Part shown: piece after piece, positions 44,307 through 53,227 of the stretch
Layout of the letters: each line of letters opens with the position of its first letter
How positions within the stretch are numbered: position 1 is the stretch's first letter
DNA from: Bacillota bacterium
GTDB taxonomy: Bacteria; Bacillota; Clostridia; Peptostreptococcales; Acidaminobacteraceae
DNA: 64,000 nt
Reading direction: 5' to 3'
Assembly: GCA_025210655.1 (NCBI GenBank)
Contig: JAOARG010000044.1
Location: forward strand, 1 to 64,000
Made by a program: the position numbers and the translations under genes
Notes under the pieces: generated by a model
What the model was told of the DNA's origin: nothing
What the model saw: only the letters and a program-made list of their open reading frames with translations
The model's database searches: none

Positions 44307-45106
44307 TACTAGAACTTTTAAACTACAGCTTTTTTAAACATGCACTAATCGCATCATTGCTTGCAAGTATCATTTGTGGAATAATTGGAACAATTGTGAT
44401 TGAAAAAAGATTGGTTTTGATGGGTGGCGGAATTGCCCACGCATCATTTGGAGGCATTGGACTTGGATATCTTCTTGGTTTCGAGCCTATCATTGGTGCT
44501 CTTTTTTTCGCAGTAGGAAGTGGATTTTTCCTTAATAAAGTTCAAGAAGGCCACAATTCGAAAAAAGATGCCATAATGGGTATGTTCTGGGCCACAGGTA
44601 TGGCACTAGGAATTCTTTTTATAAGTTTTACCCCAGGATATCCACCTGATATGACCTCTTACTTATTTGGAGATATTTTAACCGTATCAAAGGGTTATCT
44701 AAACATAATGGCTGGTCTAACTGTTGTTTTAATTATAGTAATTATCCCTTTTATGTCCTATTGGAAATCATATCTTCTAGATCCTGAGTTTTTTCAGGTC
44801 ATCGGATATAATAAAAAATTCTTTGATAACATACTCATTACATTAGTTTCACTTTCAATAGTTATACTAATAAAAGTAGTTGGAATAATTCTTGTAATTT
44901 CACTGTTAACAGTTCCACCAACAATAGCCAAGCTTCATAGTAAAAATATTTCAGGAATAATGCTCTTATCATCATTAATAGGACTATTCTTGTGTATAAC
45001 CGGACTATTGTCATCATATATGTTCAATATTCCTTCTGGTGCAACTATAATTATACTGTCGGCAATTGTTTTAGTTATAAATCTTGTAATTAAAAGCAAA
45101 AAATAA
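44303..45106 (+). CDS. Metal ABC transporter permease (ZnuB-like)
   Basis: A 267-residue membrane protein of the ABC-3 family, with seven to eight hydrophobic segments. Typical features are KRLVLMGGGIAHASFGGIGLG near residue 30 and KVVGIILVISLLTVPP near 190. It forms the channel for zinc or manganese uptake with the ATPase. The ATG overlaps the ATPase stop (ATGA). No substrate-binding lipoprotein gene follows; a terminator comes at once, so that partner must be encoded elsewhere. Confidence 0.85.
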   Translation: MILELLNYSFFKHALIASLLASIICGIIGTIVIEKRLVLMGGGIAHASFGGIGLGYLLGFEPIIGALFFAVGSGFFLNKVQEGHNSKKDAIMGMFWATGMALGILFISFTPGYPPDMTSYLFGDILTVSKGYLNIMAGLTVVLIIVIIPFMSYWKSYLLDPEFFQVIGYNKKFFDNILITLVSLSIVILIKVVGIILVISLLTVPPTIAKLHSKNISGIMLLSSLIGLFLCITGLLSSYMFNIPSGATIIILSAIVLVINLVIKSKK

Positions 45107-45110
45107 AACC

Positions 45111-45126
45111 GGGGCCATATGGCCCC
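45111..45126. terminator. Palindromic terminator
   Basis: GGGGCCATATGGCCCC is a perfect palindrome between the permease gene and the convergent msrA gene, with A-rich and T-rich flanks, so it may serve both. Confidence 0.7.
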
Positions 45127-45131
45127 TATTA

Positions 45132-45797
45132 TTATTCGTAAACTCCAATATAGTCTCCTGAATGCAACTTCAAAAACTCTATACCTTCATCCGAAATATT
45201 CAGTTTATCAAAATCAAAACCTTTAGGTTTAAATCCACCAAGTAAGCTATTAATCTTTACTGCATCAATTGACTTTTCAAGTTCTAAATCTGATTCATAT
45301 CTTTTCCTTAGTTCTATTCTGACAAGTTCTGCATTTTTCAAATAAAACTTCTGATGATAATCTTCTGCTCTATAATACTCACCCATGGCCTTTATCTCAA
45401 CATGGTGATTTCTAATACCCTTTTGAAACATTATCTCTTCAATAACTTCCCACTCATCATCACTGTTATAGAGAATAATAGGTTTATACTGGTTACTAAA
45501 AGGTCTACTTGTATAATCAAAACTGTCAAAAAATATATCTATAATTTGATGGAGGGATATTATCTCACTATTATAAATAATTTTAACAACCTCAGTATGG
45601 TCATACATCTGTCTATAGCTTGGATTCTTAATACTTCCTCCTGAATAACCTACTTCAGTTTCAAGGACACCCTTAAGAGAACCAAATCTGGCCTCAATGT
45701 CCCAAAATCATCCAAAACCTAAAGTGATAACTGATAGAACTTGCTTATTCTTTCCATTTTGGTCAATAACAATATTACTCATTAATCCATTCTTCAT
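45132..45797 (-). CDS. msrA: Peptide methionine sulfoxide reductase MsrA, selenoprotein
   Basis: Reading from an ATG at 45797 gives 221 residues with one in-frame TGA at 45708-45710 (codon 30). The sequence around it is ITLGFG, then TGA, then FWDIEARFGSLKG. MsrA enzymes have GCFWG there, with the catalytic Cys exactly at the TGA. The frame continues without break: VLETEVGYSGG, YDHTEVVKIIYN, YRAEDYHQKF, all MsrA motifs. Selenocysteine insertion is therefore the best reading, not a pseudogene. A hairpin after the TGA may be the SECIS element. No Cys is seen elsewhere in the protein, so there is no internal resolving Cys. It reduces methionine-S-sulfoxide in proteins. GGTGAT precedes the ATG. 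Confidence 0.85.
45665..45703 (-). promoter_or_regulatory. Candidate bacterial SECIS hairpin in msrA
   Basis: Starting five bases after the TGA, GGACA (45698-45702) pairs with TGTCC (45665-45669). Inside, GAG pairs with CTC and CC with GG, closing the loop AGATTT. Loop distance of about 20 bases from TGA fits bacterial SECIS elements, which lie within the coding sequence just after the UGA and are bound by SelB. Confidence 0.55.
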
Positions 45798-45900
45798 ATT
45801 ATTATCACCGCCATATTTAAATAATGAAATAGACCAACTATCCTATTGTATATTTACCCAATTTGTACTACTTACAATCTTAACTAGTATTAAAAAAGAA

Positions 45901-45929
45901 ATTGCCTAAAACCCTAGGCTTTAAGCAAT
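45901..45929 (-). terminator. Rho-independent terminator
   Basis: ATTGC...GCAAT closes a hairpin around a CCTAGG core, followed by TTCTTTTTTAA on the minus strand, ten bases after the stop of the 113-residue protein gene. Confidence 0.65.
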
Positions 45930-45938
45930 CACAACACA

Positions 45939-46280
45939 CTACTTTATTTCTCTGTTTAGTACTTCTGTTAATATCCTTATTTGTAAGTCTATATATGGAT
46001 AGTCTTCACTATATTCCAATATACTATAGCCATTATATAATAGATCATCTACAAACTTCTTGATTTCAGGAATATCCCTTGCAACTTTATTTAGCTCAAA
46101 AATAAATCCAGAAATTTTTCTATACAAATAACTATCACTGTACTTAAGTTTTTCATACAAGTCCCCACGAGAAATCAATATTAATGGTTCAAAGACTTCC
46201 TTATAATCTTCTATCTCTTGAACTTTATAATAATTTTCCTTAAGATAGCTATGTAATTTTTTAGAAAACTCTGATCCCAT
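45939..46280 (-). CDS. Hypothetical protein downstream of cardiolipin synthase
   Basis: A 113-residue soluble helical protein rich in Tyr, Glu and Lys. I recognise no domain; segments such as YLKENYYKVQEIEDYKEVF and FVDDLLYNGYSILEYSED suggest a helical bundle. It starts 18 bases after the cardiolipin synthase gene and ends at a terminator, so it belongs to that transcript. Confidence 0.5.
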   Translation of the reverse strand: MGSEFSKKLHSYLKENYYKVQEIEDYKEVFEPLILISRGDLYEKLKYSDSYLYRKISGFIFELNKVARDIPEIKKFVDDLLYNGYSILEYSEDYPYIDLQIRILTEVLNREIK

Positions 46281-46297
46281 AATATCTACTCCTTATA

Positions 46298-47746
46298 CTA
46301 CAATATTGGGCTTAATAATCTGGAAATAGATTCTTTAATCTTAATTATCCTGCCCCTAGATTCATATTTTTTTTCATCTACTAATAGAGAAACTTCTAAA
46401 TCTTTATCAAACTCTTTTCTTAGTTCCCCTGCAAAATCATGATCATATACAAAGGCATTTGCTTCAAAATTCAATTTAAAACTCCTAACATCAATATTCG
46501 CAGAACCGACAGATGCAATCTTACCATCTACAATTATTGTCTTGGAATGTAAAAAACCATTATTGTATAAATAGCCCTTCCCCCCTGCATTAATAACTTC
46601 ACCAAGATAGGAATATGTAGCCCAATATACAAACATATGATCAGGTTTGTCTGGTATCATTATTTTCACATCAATACCTGATAGTGCCGCTATTTTTAAA
46701 GCTTCTAACATACTATCATCTGGTACAAAATAAGGTGTTTGAATATAAATACTTTCCTTTGCAGAGTTAATCATCTTTAAGTATCCATACTTTATCTGTT
46801 CCCATTCTTGATCAGGTCCACTAGCAACAATCTGTACTGTTTGACCATCCTTGTCTTCTTGAAAAACAAATGATGATTCAAAATTTTCTACCTGCTCTGT
46901 ATTAGTAGTTCTCCAATCAAGTAAGAATCTTAACTGAAGACTATCAACTGCACTACCTTCTATTCTAAGGTGATTATCTCGCCAATTCCCCATTCTTTCA
47001 TCAAGACCAAGGTATTCATTACCTACATTGAAGCCACCAATATAGCCAATCTTACCATCAATTATTACCATTTTTCTATGATTTCTAAAATTAACCTTCA
47101 TGTTTATAAGTGGTATCTTCGATGCAAAAAATACTCCAACCTTCCCACCTACCGCTTTTAACTCTTTTACTTTTTTGCTTCTTATCATAAATCTCGATCC
47201 AAAAGCATCCATCAAAAACCGAACCTCAACTCCCTCTTTAGCCTTTTCAATCAAAAGAGACATAAGTTGTTTACCTAACTCATCATTCTTTACAATATAG
47301 TACTCAAGGTGAATATGTTTTTTAGCTTTCCTTATATCTTGAAATAAATCAGTAAATTTTTCTTCACCTTTAGTATATAATTTTATAGAATTATTCATTG
47401 TAACTTCTGAGGCACTGTTTTTAATATGCATGTATATCATATCTTTATAATCATAAGCAATTGAGTCTTTAAACCTCAACTTTCTTTCTTCTAAATCCTT
47501 GAGCTGCATATTTAATATCAAATCTAAAAACTTCTTCTCTATTTTCTTATAGTGAAAGATTTTTCTTTTACTTAAATTTTGTCCGAATATTAGATAAATG
47601 AAAAATCCCAATACAGGAACAAAATACAGTATCATAAGCCAAGCTAGAGTAGAAGTAGGTTTCTTTCTTTCAAAAAATATTATTACTATGGCTAATATTA
47701 AATTAATTACATAATATACTGACACATAGTTAGTATATAGATACAT
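46298..47746 (-). CDS. cls: Cardiolipin synthase
   Basis: A 482-residue phospholipase-D-type membrane enzyme that joins two phosphatidylglycerols to cardiolipin. Two TM helices lie in residues 5-55. Two HKD motifs are present: NHRKMVIIDGKIGYIGGFN near residue 222 and HSKTIIVDGKIASVGSANID near 400. The order and length fit ClsA-type enzymes of Firmicutes. It follows the VanRS-like pair by three bases, so envelope signals may control it. Confidence 0.9.
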   Translation of the reverse strand: MYLYTNYVSVYYVINLILAIVIIFFERKKPTSTLAWLMILYFVPVLGFFIYLIFGQNLSKRKIFHYKKIEKKFLDLILNMQLKDLEERKLRFKDSIAYDYKDMIYMHIKNSASEVTMNNSIKLYTKGEEKFTDLFQDIRKAKKHIHLEYYIVKNDELGKQLMSLLIEKAKEGVEVRFLMDAFGSRFMIRSKKVKELKAVGGKVGVFFASKIPLINMKVNFRNHRKMVIIDGKIGYIGGFNVGNEYLGLDERMGNWRDNHLRIEGSAVDSLQLRFLLDWRTTNTEQVENFESSFVFQEDKDGQTVQIVASGPDQEWEQIKYGYLKMINSAKESIYIQTPYFVPDDSMLEALKIAALSGIDVKIMIPDKPDHMFVYWATYSYLGEVINAGGKGYLYNNGFLHSKTIIVDGKIASVGSANIDVRSFKLNFEANAFVYDHDFAGELRKEFDKDLEVSLLVDEKKYESRGRIIKIKESISRLLSPIL

Positions 47747-47749
47747 ATA

Positions 47750-49264
47750 TTATCCTCCGATTACACTATTACTATTTAAAGGCAGTTCAATAACTATAGA
47801 TAACTTTCCATCATTGTACTTGGCATATATTTCACCACTATGCAAAGAAATTATACTTTTACTAATAGCAAGACCAAGTCCACTCCCTTTATTTTCAGAA
47901 GTTCTGGACATATCAGTTTTATAAAATCTGTCAAACAAAAATTCAACGTTATCACTATTCATACCCATAGCTTCATTTGTAATAACAAAATTAACATTAT
48001 TTTCTATTCTTTTCACTTCTATTTCTACATTACTAGGTTTATCACTATACTTAATTACATTCATAAATAAATTATCCATTACTCTAACCATTTTGTCTGG
48101 ATCTACATTAAGGATATATTTTTCCTCTCGATTACATATCATCTCAATATCCAATTGATTTTCCTTAAATACTGGAACAAACTCTTCTACTACTTGCTCG
48201 ACTAAATCACAAATATTAATATCTATAAAATTCAATTCTACCTCATCGCCAGAATATTTAGTATATTCAAACAAATCTTCAATCAGGCTTTTTAACCTTT
48301 CTGACTTCTGATAAGCGATCCCCAAATATTTTTCAAGTTCCATATCATTATTATAATGGCCATCCCTTACCAAACCCAAGTAACCCATTATAGAAGTAAG
48401 TGGGGTTCTAAGATCATGACTAACATTAGTAATAAGTTGATTTTTTAAGGATTCCGCCTTTAGCTTTTCTTGTTCATTTTTAGCAAGGGCACTTGACATT
48501 AAATTTATGTTCTCCGCAATAGAACTTACTTCGTCATGGCCCCTAGATTTTATCTTATAATGTAAATTTCCTTTTGCAATTACTTTTATCGATTCAGATA
48601 TCTCATTAATATATTCAATCTTATTCCTAGTAATAATCAAGAAAACAGCAAAAAATATTACAAGAGCACTTAAGATTCCAACTACCTTATTGGCGCTTTT
48701 CACTTCAACAGAATACAAAACTTCTGGAATAGGAGTATCTTCATAATATAGATATATATTACTCATATCCTTTAACTCTAGTGGTAAAAACCTAATCTTA
48801 GGATCTCTCTCTCTAGCATTAGATTCAAACGCCTTTTTAAAAGTTTCATAAAGATCTATACTATCCAAATAATCTTCTTCATTAGAATATATGATTTTAC
48901 CAGCACTATTTATCAGCTTTATTTTAGCACTAGAAGAAATTTTATCAGCATAATAACTTTCTAAATCCGGCAAATCATCTTGGGACAAATCTCCCCTAAT
49001 AATAATATTTCTTAAAATCTGACTATCAGAATCAATACTATTTATCCCTTTTTCATAAGTAACATATGCAGTTTTACTACTTTTTTCTAATGTTTGATTC
49101 ATAAAATAAAATGATCCCACACTTATAAGTAATGAAAAAATAAATACCGCAAGAAGTTCAATTCTGATACTACTTACAAAAAATTTATATAGACTAAAAA
49201 ATGACTCTTCGTCAATTTTCTTTATCTTCCTTTTCTTTTCTTTATTTTTCAAATTTATATCCAA
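47750..49264 (-). CDS. Sensor histidine kinase (VanS/PhoR-like)
   Basis: A 504-residue membrane kinase. TM helices near 35-55 and 195-215 flank an extracellular sensor. HAMP follows, then HisKA with TNVSHDLRTPLTSIMGYLG and an ATPase domain (NLFMNVIKYSD, GSGLGLAISKSI). It overlaps the stop of the regulator gene, and the basic N-terminal stretch leaves the exact start open between TTG codons. With cls immediately downstream, membrane stress control is plausible. Confidence 0.85.
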   Translation of the reverse strand: MDINLKNKEKKRKIKKIDEESFFSLYKFFVSSIRIELLAVFIFSLLISVGSFYFMNQTLEKSSKTAYVTYEKGINSIDSDSQILRNIIIRGDLSQDDLPDLESYYADKISSSAKIKLINSAGKIIYSNEEDYLDSIDLYETFKKAFESNARERDPKIRFLPLELKDMSNIYLYYEDTPIPEVLYSVEVKSANKVVGILSALVIFFAVFLIITRNKIEYINEISESIKVIAKGNLHYKIKSRGHDEVSSIAENINLMSSALAKNEQEKLKAESLKNQLITNVSHDLRTPLTSIMGYLGLVRDGHYNNDMELEKYLGIAYQKSERLKSLIEDLFEYTKYSGDEVELNFIDINICDLVEQVVEEFVPVFKENQLDIEMICNREEKYILNVDPDKMVRVMDNLFMNVIKYSDKPSNVEIEVKRIENNVNFVITNEAMGMNSDNVEFLFDRFYKTDMSRTSENKGSGLGLAISKSIISLHSGEIYAKYNDGKLSIVIELPLNSNSVIGG

Positions 49265-49937
49265 CTCCCCATACAGTCTTTATAAAAACTGGATTTCTTG
49301 GATCTTCCTCAATTTTTTCCCTTAATTTTCTCATATGAACTACAACAGTATTTTTAGAATCAAAGTACTCCTCTTGCCAAACTTGTTCATATATTTTTTC
49401 AGTTGAAAATACTATCCCTCTATTTTGAGCTAATAATAAGAGTATATCAAATTCCCTAGGTGTAAGTTTTAATATCCTACCATCCAAAGACACCTCATGT
49501 GAATTTTTATCGATCACTAAATTTTCTACTGATATAACACTTGCAGAAGAATCACCCATATCATTTAACTTCTTATATCTTCTTAACTGAGACTTAATTC
49601 TTGCAATTAATTCAAGTGGATTGAACGGTTTAGTCAAGTAATCATCAGCACCAGTTGTAAGACCAAGTATTTTATCACTATCCTGAGATTTAGCTGATAC
49701 AATTATTATTGGAATATTATTATCCTTCCTAACTTCCATGCAAATATCGATTCCCGTTAATTTTGGCATCATCACATCAAGTACCGCCAAATCAATATTA
49801 CCTTTATTTATTATTTCTAAAGCTTCTAAACCATCCTTTGCCAAAACAGGCTCAAAGCCTTCACTTGTTAAATATATTTTTATAAGCTCTCTAATTTCTT
49901 TATCATCATCTGCAACCAGTATTCTTTCCTTATCCAT
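49242..49937 (-). CDS. OmpR-family response regulator (VanR-like)
   Basis: A 231-residue regulator. Receiver features: VADDDKEIRE, phospho-Asp in AVLDVMMPKLTG near residue 54, SAKS, KPFNPLELIARI. The winged helix at 130-230 has LTPREFDILLLLAQN and TVWGVGYKFE. ATG at 49937 follows GGGAGG. It leads the run with the kinase, cls and the 113-residue protein. Confidence 0.9.
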   Translation of the reverse strand: MDKERILVADDDKEIRELIKIYLTSEGFEPVLAKDGLEALEIINKGNIDLAVLDVMMPKLTGIDICMEVRKDNNIPIIIVSAKSQDSDKILGLTTGADDYLTKPFNPLELIARIKSQLRRYKKLNDMGDSSASVISVENLVIDKNSHEVSLDGRILKLTPREFDILLLLAQNRGIVFSTEKIYEQVWQEEYFDSKNTVVVHMRKLREKIEEDPRNPVFIKTVWGVGYKFEK

Positions 49938-50008
49938 AAAACTACCTCCCAATGTATACTAATATTTCAAGTATCCTTATAACAATTATAACTTAATAAA
50001 CGAAAAAA

Positions 50009-50042
50009 GTCCTAAAGAAAATCACAAGACTTTCCTTAGGAC
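50009..50042 (-). terminator. Rho-independent terminator
   Basis: The stem GTCCTAA(A)GAAA/TTTC(C)TTAGGAC lies after atoE and is followed on the minus strand by TTTTTTCG. Confidence 0.75.
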
Positions 50043-50075
50043 CAGTTGTACTATTTGTAATATTTTAACATATCA

Positions 50076-51425
50076 TTATAAGAACATAAGACCAATTATG
50101 ATAATTACTCCTGAGTAAAGTAAATCTACCACACAGAATCCCATGATATCCCTTGCACCAAGACCTGCAATACCTAATGCTGGTAAAGCCCAGAATGGTT
50201 GAACCATGTTAGTCCAAGCATCCCCCCATGCAATAGCCATAGCTGTTTTAGCTGCTGGAACACCAAGCTCAACACCTGCTGGCATCATTATAGGAGCCTG
50301 AACAGCCCATTGTCCTCCACCTGATGGAACAAAGAAGTTTACAATACCTGCACTTAGGAAAGTAAACATTGGATATGTAGTAGGAGTTGAAATACTAACA
50401 AACATGTGAGAAATCTGACCAGCTAATGAAACACCATCAGGGCTAACACCAGTCATCATACCCATGATACCTGCATAAAATGGAAACTGAATAACTATAC
50501 CTGCTGTACCTTTAATTGCATTAGTTACAGCATCTAAGAAATTCCTTGGAGTTCCATGTAGGAGTATACCAACAAATAAGAATATAAAGTTAACAATATT
50601 TAAATTTAAACTAAAACCTTTAGTTGCAAAGTAATAAATAATGTAAGTAAGACCCATTAAACCAACAAGCATAGAAACTACAATACTGTTTTCTAATCTA
50701 TCAGCCGGAGTCATATCTTCTCTTTTCATAGGTTCATGATGCTCTTCTACAAGAAGTGCAGGATCTACAGCTACAACGTCTCCATGATCTGGATGCATAG
50801 CTCTGTTAACAAAAGGCATTGTAAATAAGATAATTCCGAAAATAATTAAGTTAAATGGAGCAAATATAGTAGTTGCTGTAGGTACCGCTTCAGTAAGGGC
50901 CCCATTTGTTGCAGCAGCTAAACCTTCTCCGCCAGAAGCAACCTTTAATGGAATAGAACCTGAAATACCTGAATGCCATACAAGGAATCCAGAATAAGCT
51001 GAAGCAATAAGAAGTCTATAGTCAACTCCCTTTACTTGCTTTGCAAGTTCTCTAGCATAAAGAGCACCAATTACAAGACCAAATCCCCAGTTAATCCATG
51101 AAGCAATAGTTCCTACAAAAGTTACTGCAAGAATTGCTTGAGATGGAGTATGACATATTGAAGCTAATTTTTTTAATCCTCTTTTAAACGCTGGTGCATT
51201 TGCCAAAGTATGTCCAGTTACAAGTACTAAACTCATCTGCATTGAGAAGGCAAGTAATTTCCAGAAACCAGTTGACCAATGAAGAACCATTGCAAGTGGA
51301 GTCTGAGCCGTCGTTACTACACCAAGAATAAGTACAATAAATGTTAATAATACCGCAAATAAAAATGGATCTGGAAGGTACCTTTGAACAATTGATACAC
51401 AACCGTTTGTAAACTTTTTAAACAT
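50076..51425 (-). CDS. atoE: Short-chain fatty acid transporter (AtoE family)
   Basis: A 449-residue membrane protein with about 11 hydrophobic segments, of the AtoE family that carries short-chain fatty acids such as acetoacetate or butyrate. Typical blocks are YLPDPFLFAVLLTFIVLILG at the start, SAYSGFLVWHSGISGSIPL in the middle and FVPSGGGQWAVQAPIM near residue 375. The substrate here is inferred from the family. ATG at 51425 follows GGGGGA. It lies opposite a cytosine-deaminase-like gene, across a spacer with a perfect 40-base palindrome. Confidence 0.85.
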   Translation of the reverse strand: MFKKFTNGCVSIVQRYLPDPFLFAVLLTFIVLILGVVTTAQTPLAMVLHWSTGFWKLLAFSMQMSLVLVTGHTLANAPAFKRGLKKLASICHTPSQAILAVTFVGTIASWINWGFGLVIGALYARELAKQVKGVDYRLLIASAYSGFLVWHSGISGSIPLKVASGGEGLAAATNGALTEAVPTATTIFAPFNLIIFGIILFTMPFVNRAMHPDHGDVVAVDPALLVEEHHEPMKREDMTPADRLENSIVVSMLVGLMGLTYIIYYFATKGFSLNLNIVNFIFLFVGILLHGTPRNFLDAVTNAIKGTAGIVIQFPFYAGIMGMMTGVSPDGVSLAGQISHMFVSISTPTTYPMFTFLSAGIVNFFVPSGGGQWAVQAPIMMPAGVELGVPAAKTAMAIAWGDAWTNMVQPFWALPALGIAGLGARDIMGFCVVDLLYSGVIIIIGLMFL

Positions 51426-51559
51426 AACGTTTCCCCCTTCTTTATTTTCTTTTACACTCAACTTTATAATACATCATTTTTTTCCGTTTTTTACTTCATG
51501 TATACAAAAACATCTTAAGTATATGTAATAATTTCACATATTGAAAAAAGCCTTCCATA

Positions 51560-51599
51560 GGTGTTAACTTTTTTGTCAATTGACAAAAAAGTTAACACC
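51560..51599. promoter_or_regulatory. Perfect 40-bp palindrome upstream of atoE
   Basis: The two 20-base halves are exact reverse complements with no spacer; each half begins GGTGTTAACTTTTTT and the centre is GTCAATTGAC. It lies about 135 bases upstream of the atoE start. The T run followed by the A run could also make it a bidirectional terminator. A large operator or cruciform is the alternative. Confidence 0.6.
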
Positions 51600-51653
51600 C
51601 TTAAATTAATAGTAAATTTTTAGTTAAGTTGCAACATTTTTAAGATAATTTAT

Positions 51654-51757
51654 TTGACACGTCCAATTATATGTATTAAAATATAACTATCCTAACCACA
51701 CTATTCATTTAAAAAGACTAAGGTAAATGCATTGCATTCCTTAAGTCTTTTTATTTT
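51654..51757 (+). ncRNA. Candidate small RNA between atoE and the deaminase gene
   Basis: A near-consensus promoter (TTGACA at 51654-51659, 17-base spacer, TAAAAT at 51677-51682) is followed by a strong terminator at 51713-51757. The stem AAAGACT-AAGG/CCTTAAGTCTTT contains an inner AATGC/GCATT and is followed by a T run. A transcript of about 65-70 nt would result, with no ribosome site or open frame. It could also be an attenuated leader for the downstream gene. Confidence 0.5.
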
Positions 51758-51775
51758 TTTGCCCTTTTAACTGAC

Positions 51776-51799
51776 TAACGTCAGTTAAACAAAGGTTCT
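51776..51799. promoter_or_regulatory. Inverted repeat, candidate operator
   Basis: TTTAACTGAC and GTCAGTTAAA are perfect 10-base arms with a four-base spacer, 48 bases upstream of the -35 of the deaminase promoter. Length and symmetry suit a dimeric regulator. Confidence 0.45.
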
Positions 51800-51846
51800 A
51801 TTTAGCTAAATTCTAATTAGCTATTAGAATCTTTTTTTATTTTCTC

Positions 51847-51905
51847 TTGAAATCGAAAAAATATATGATATAATTCAAGTATAAGTTCACGATGCCGAAT
51901 CGTGA
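51847..51905 (+). promoter_or_regulatory. Promoter and 5'-leader hairpin of the deaminase gene
   Basis: TTGAAA (51847-51852), a 16-base spacer and TATAAT (51869-51874) form a good promoter. The expected start lies near 51881. The hairpin TCACGAT/ATCGTGA at 51887-51905 sits at the very 5' end of the mRNA, before AAAGGAG. It may protect the mRNA or be an operator. Confidence 0.6.
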
Positions 51906-51934
51906 TTTCACATTATGAAAAAAGGAGAAGTTTT

Positions 51935-53203
51935 ATGAATATTTTAATTAAAAATAGTTATATTTATAGTGAATTTGATTCTAATAAGAAAACAGAAAAG
52001 CTACTTAAGGATATCTCTATTAAGAATGGAAAAATTGATCAGATTTTAGATACTGGAAATTTCAATGAAGGTGATTTCTCAAAAGTTATTGACGCTAAAG
52101 GCAATTTAGTTACACCACCATTCATTGATCCTCATATCCATTTAGATAAGATATTAATCAACGAAGTTGTTAGAGAGAATGTAACTGGTACATTAAAAGA
52201 AGCAATTGAAATAATATGGGAAAAGAAAAAAAATTATGACTTGGAAGATATTAGAGAGAGAGCTGGAAGAATTATAAGAGAAGCAATTTCACATGGTACT
52301 CTTTATATGAGAACACATGTTGATATTGATACTATCGGTGGCTTAAAGCCCCTTGAAGGTGTTCTACTTGCCAAAGAGGACTACAAGGATATTTTCCACC
52401 TCGAAATCGTAGCTTTCCCTCAAGAAGGTATAATTAAAGATCCTGGTTGCGAAGAGCTTATGTACAAAGCAATGGAAATGGGAGCAGACATTGTTGGCGG
52501 AATGCCCGCAAGCGAGAACTGTCCTGAGGATAGTTTGAAACATGTTCAGATCGTGTTTGATATTGCAGAAAAGTTCAACTGCCCAATTGATATGCACGTA
52601 GATGAAACTGATGATCCCTTTTTCAGAACATTGGAAATGACTGCTGATGAAATAGTATCAAGAAACTTTCAACCATCAGTTACTGCAGGTCACACATGTG
52701 CCCTTGCATCATACGACAAGAAATATGCTGAGTATGTTATGGATAAAGTAAAGAAAACTGGAATTAATATGATTACAAACCCAGTTACAAACCTTATGCT
52801 TCAGGGAAGATTTGATGATTATCCTAAGAGAAGAGGTTTAACAAGAGTAAAAGAACTAGTTAATCTAGGAGTGAATGTTGCATTTGGACAAGACTGTATA
52901 AAGGATACTTTCTATCCCCTTGGAAGAGCAGATATGCTAGAAGTAGGTAATATATTATGCCACGCAGCACACATGAGTCTTCCTCACGAAATCCTTGAAG
53001 TATTTGACATGCCACTTTTCAAATCCAGTAAACTCCTAGGATTAGATAACTACGGTATCAAAGAAGGTGGAGCCGCTGATCTAGTTATAATAGATACAGA
53101 CAACCCTATTGAAGCTTTAAGACTTAATAGTGATAGACTATTTGTTATTAAGGACGGTGTTGTTTTAGCAAGTACTAAAACAGAGAAAAAAATGTATCTT
53201 TAG
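51935..53203 (+). CDS. codA: Cytosine-deaminase-like amidohydrolase
   Basis: A 422-residue metal-dependent hydrolase close to E. coli cytosine deaminase. Shared blocks are PPFIDPHIHLDK (metal His pair), RTHVDI, VAFPQEGI, DMHVDETDD, TAGHTCALASY, LQGRFDDYPKRRGLTRVKE and FGQDCIKDTFYPLGRADML. In E. coli the last block begins GHDD, so His is Gln here, which may shift substrate range. It likely deaminates cytosine or a similar ring compound. ATG at 51935 follows AAAGGAG. Confidence 0.8.
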   Translation: MNILIKNSYIYSEFDSNKKTEKLLKDISIKNGKIDQILDTGNFNEGDFSKVIDAKGNLVTPPFIDPHIHLDKILINEVVRENVTGTLKEAIEIIWEKKKNYDLEDIRERAGRIIREAISHGTLYMRTHVDIDTIGGLKPLEGVLLAKEDYKDIFHLEIVAFPQEGIIKDPGCEELMYKAMEMGADIVGGMPASENCPEDSLKHVQIVFDIAEKFNCPIDMHVDETDDPFFRTLEMTADEIVSRNFQPSVTAGHTCALASYDKKYAEYVMDKVKKTGINMITNPVTNLMLQGRFDDYPKRRGLTRVKELVNLGVNVAFGQDCIKDTFYPLGRADMLEVGNILCHAAHMSLPHEILEVFDMPLFKSSKLLGLDNYGIKEGGAADLVIIDTDNPIEALRLNSDRLFVIKDGVVLASTKTEKKMYL

Positions 53204-53227
53204 GCTTTGCCTAAAGATACATTTTTT
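53187..53227. terminator. Terminator overlapping the deaminase stop codon
   Basis: A 19-base stem (AAAAAATGTATCTTTAGGC and its complement) with loop TTT includes the stop codon TAG at 53201-53203. A and T runs on either side let it serve the convergent capA gene as well. Confidence 0.85.

Noticed and set aside
45132-45608. MsrA as a truncated or broken gene
   Set aside because: The only break is a single TGA exactly at the catalytic Cys codon; the rest is intact and in frame, which fits selenocysteine better.
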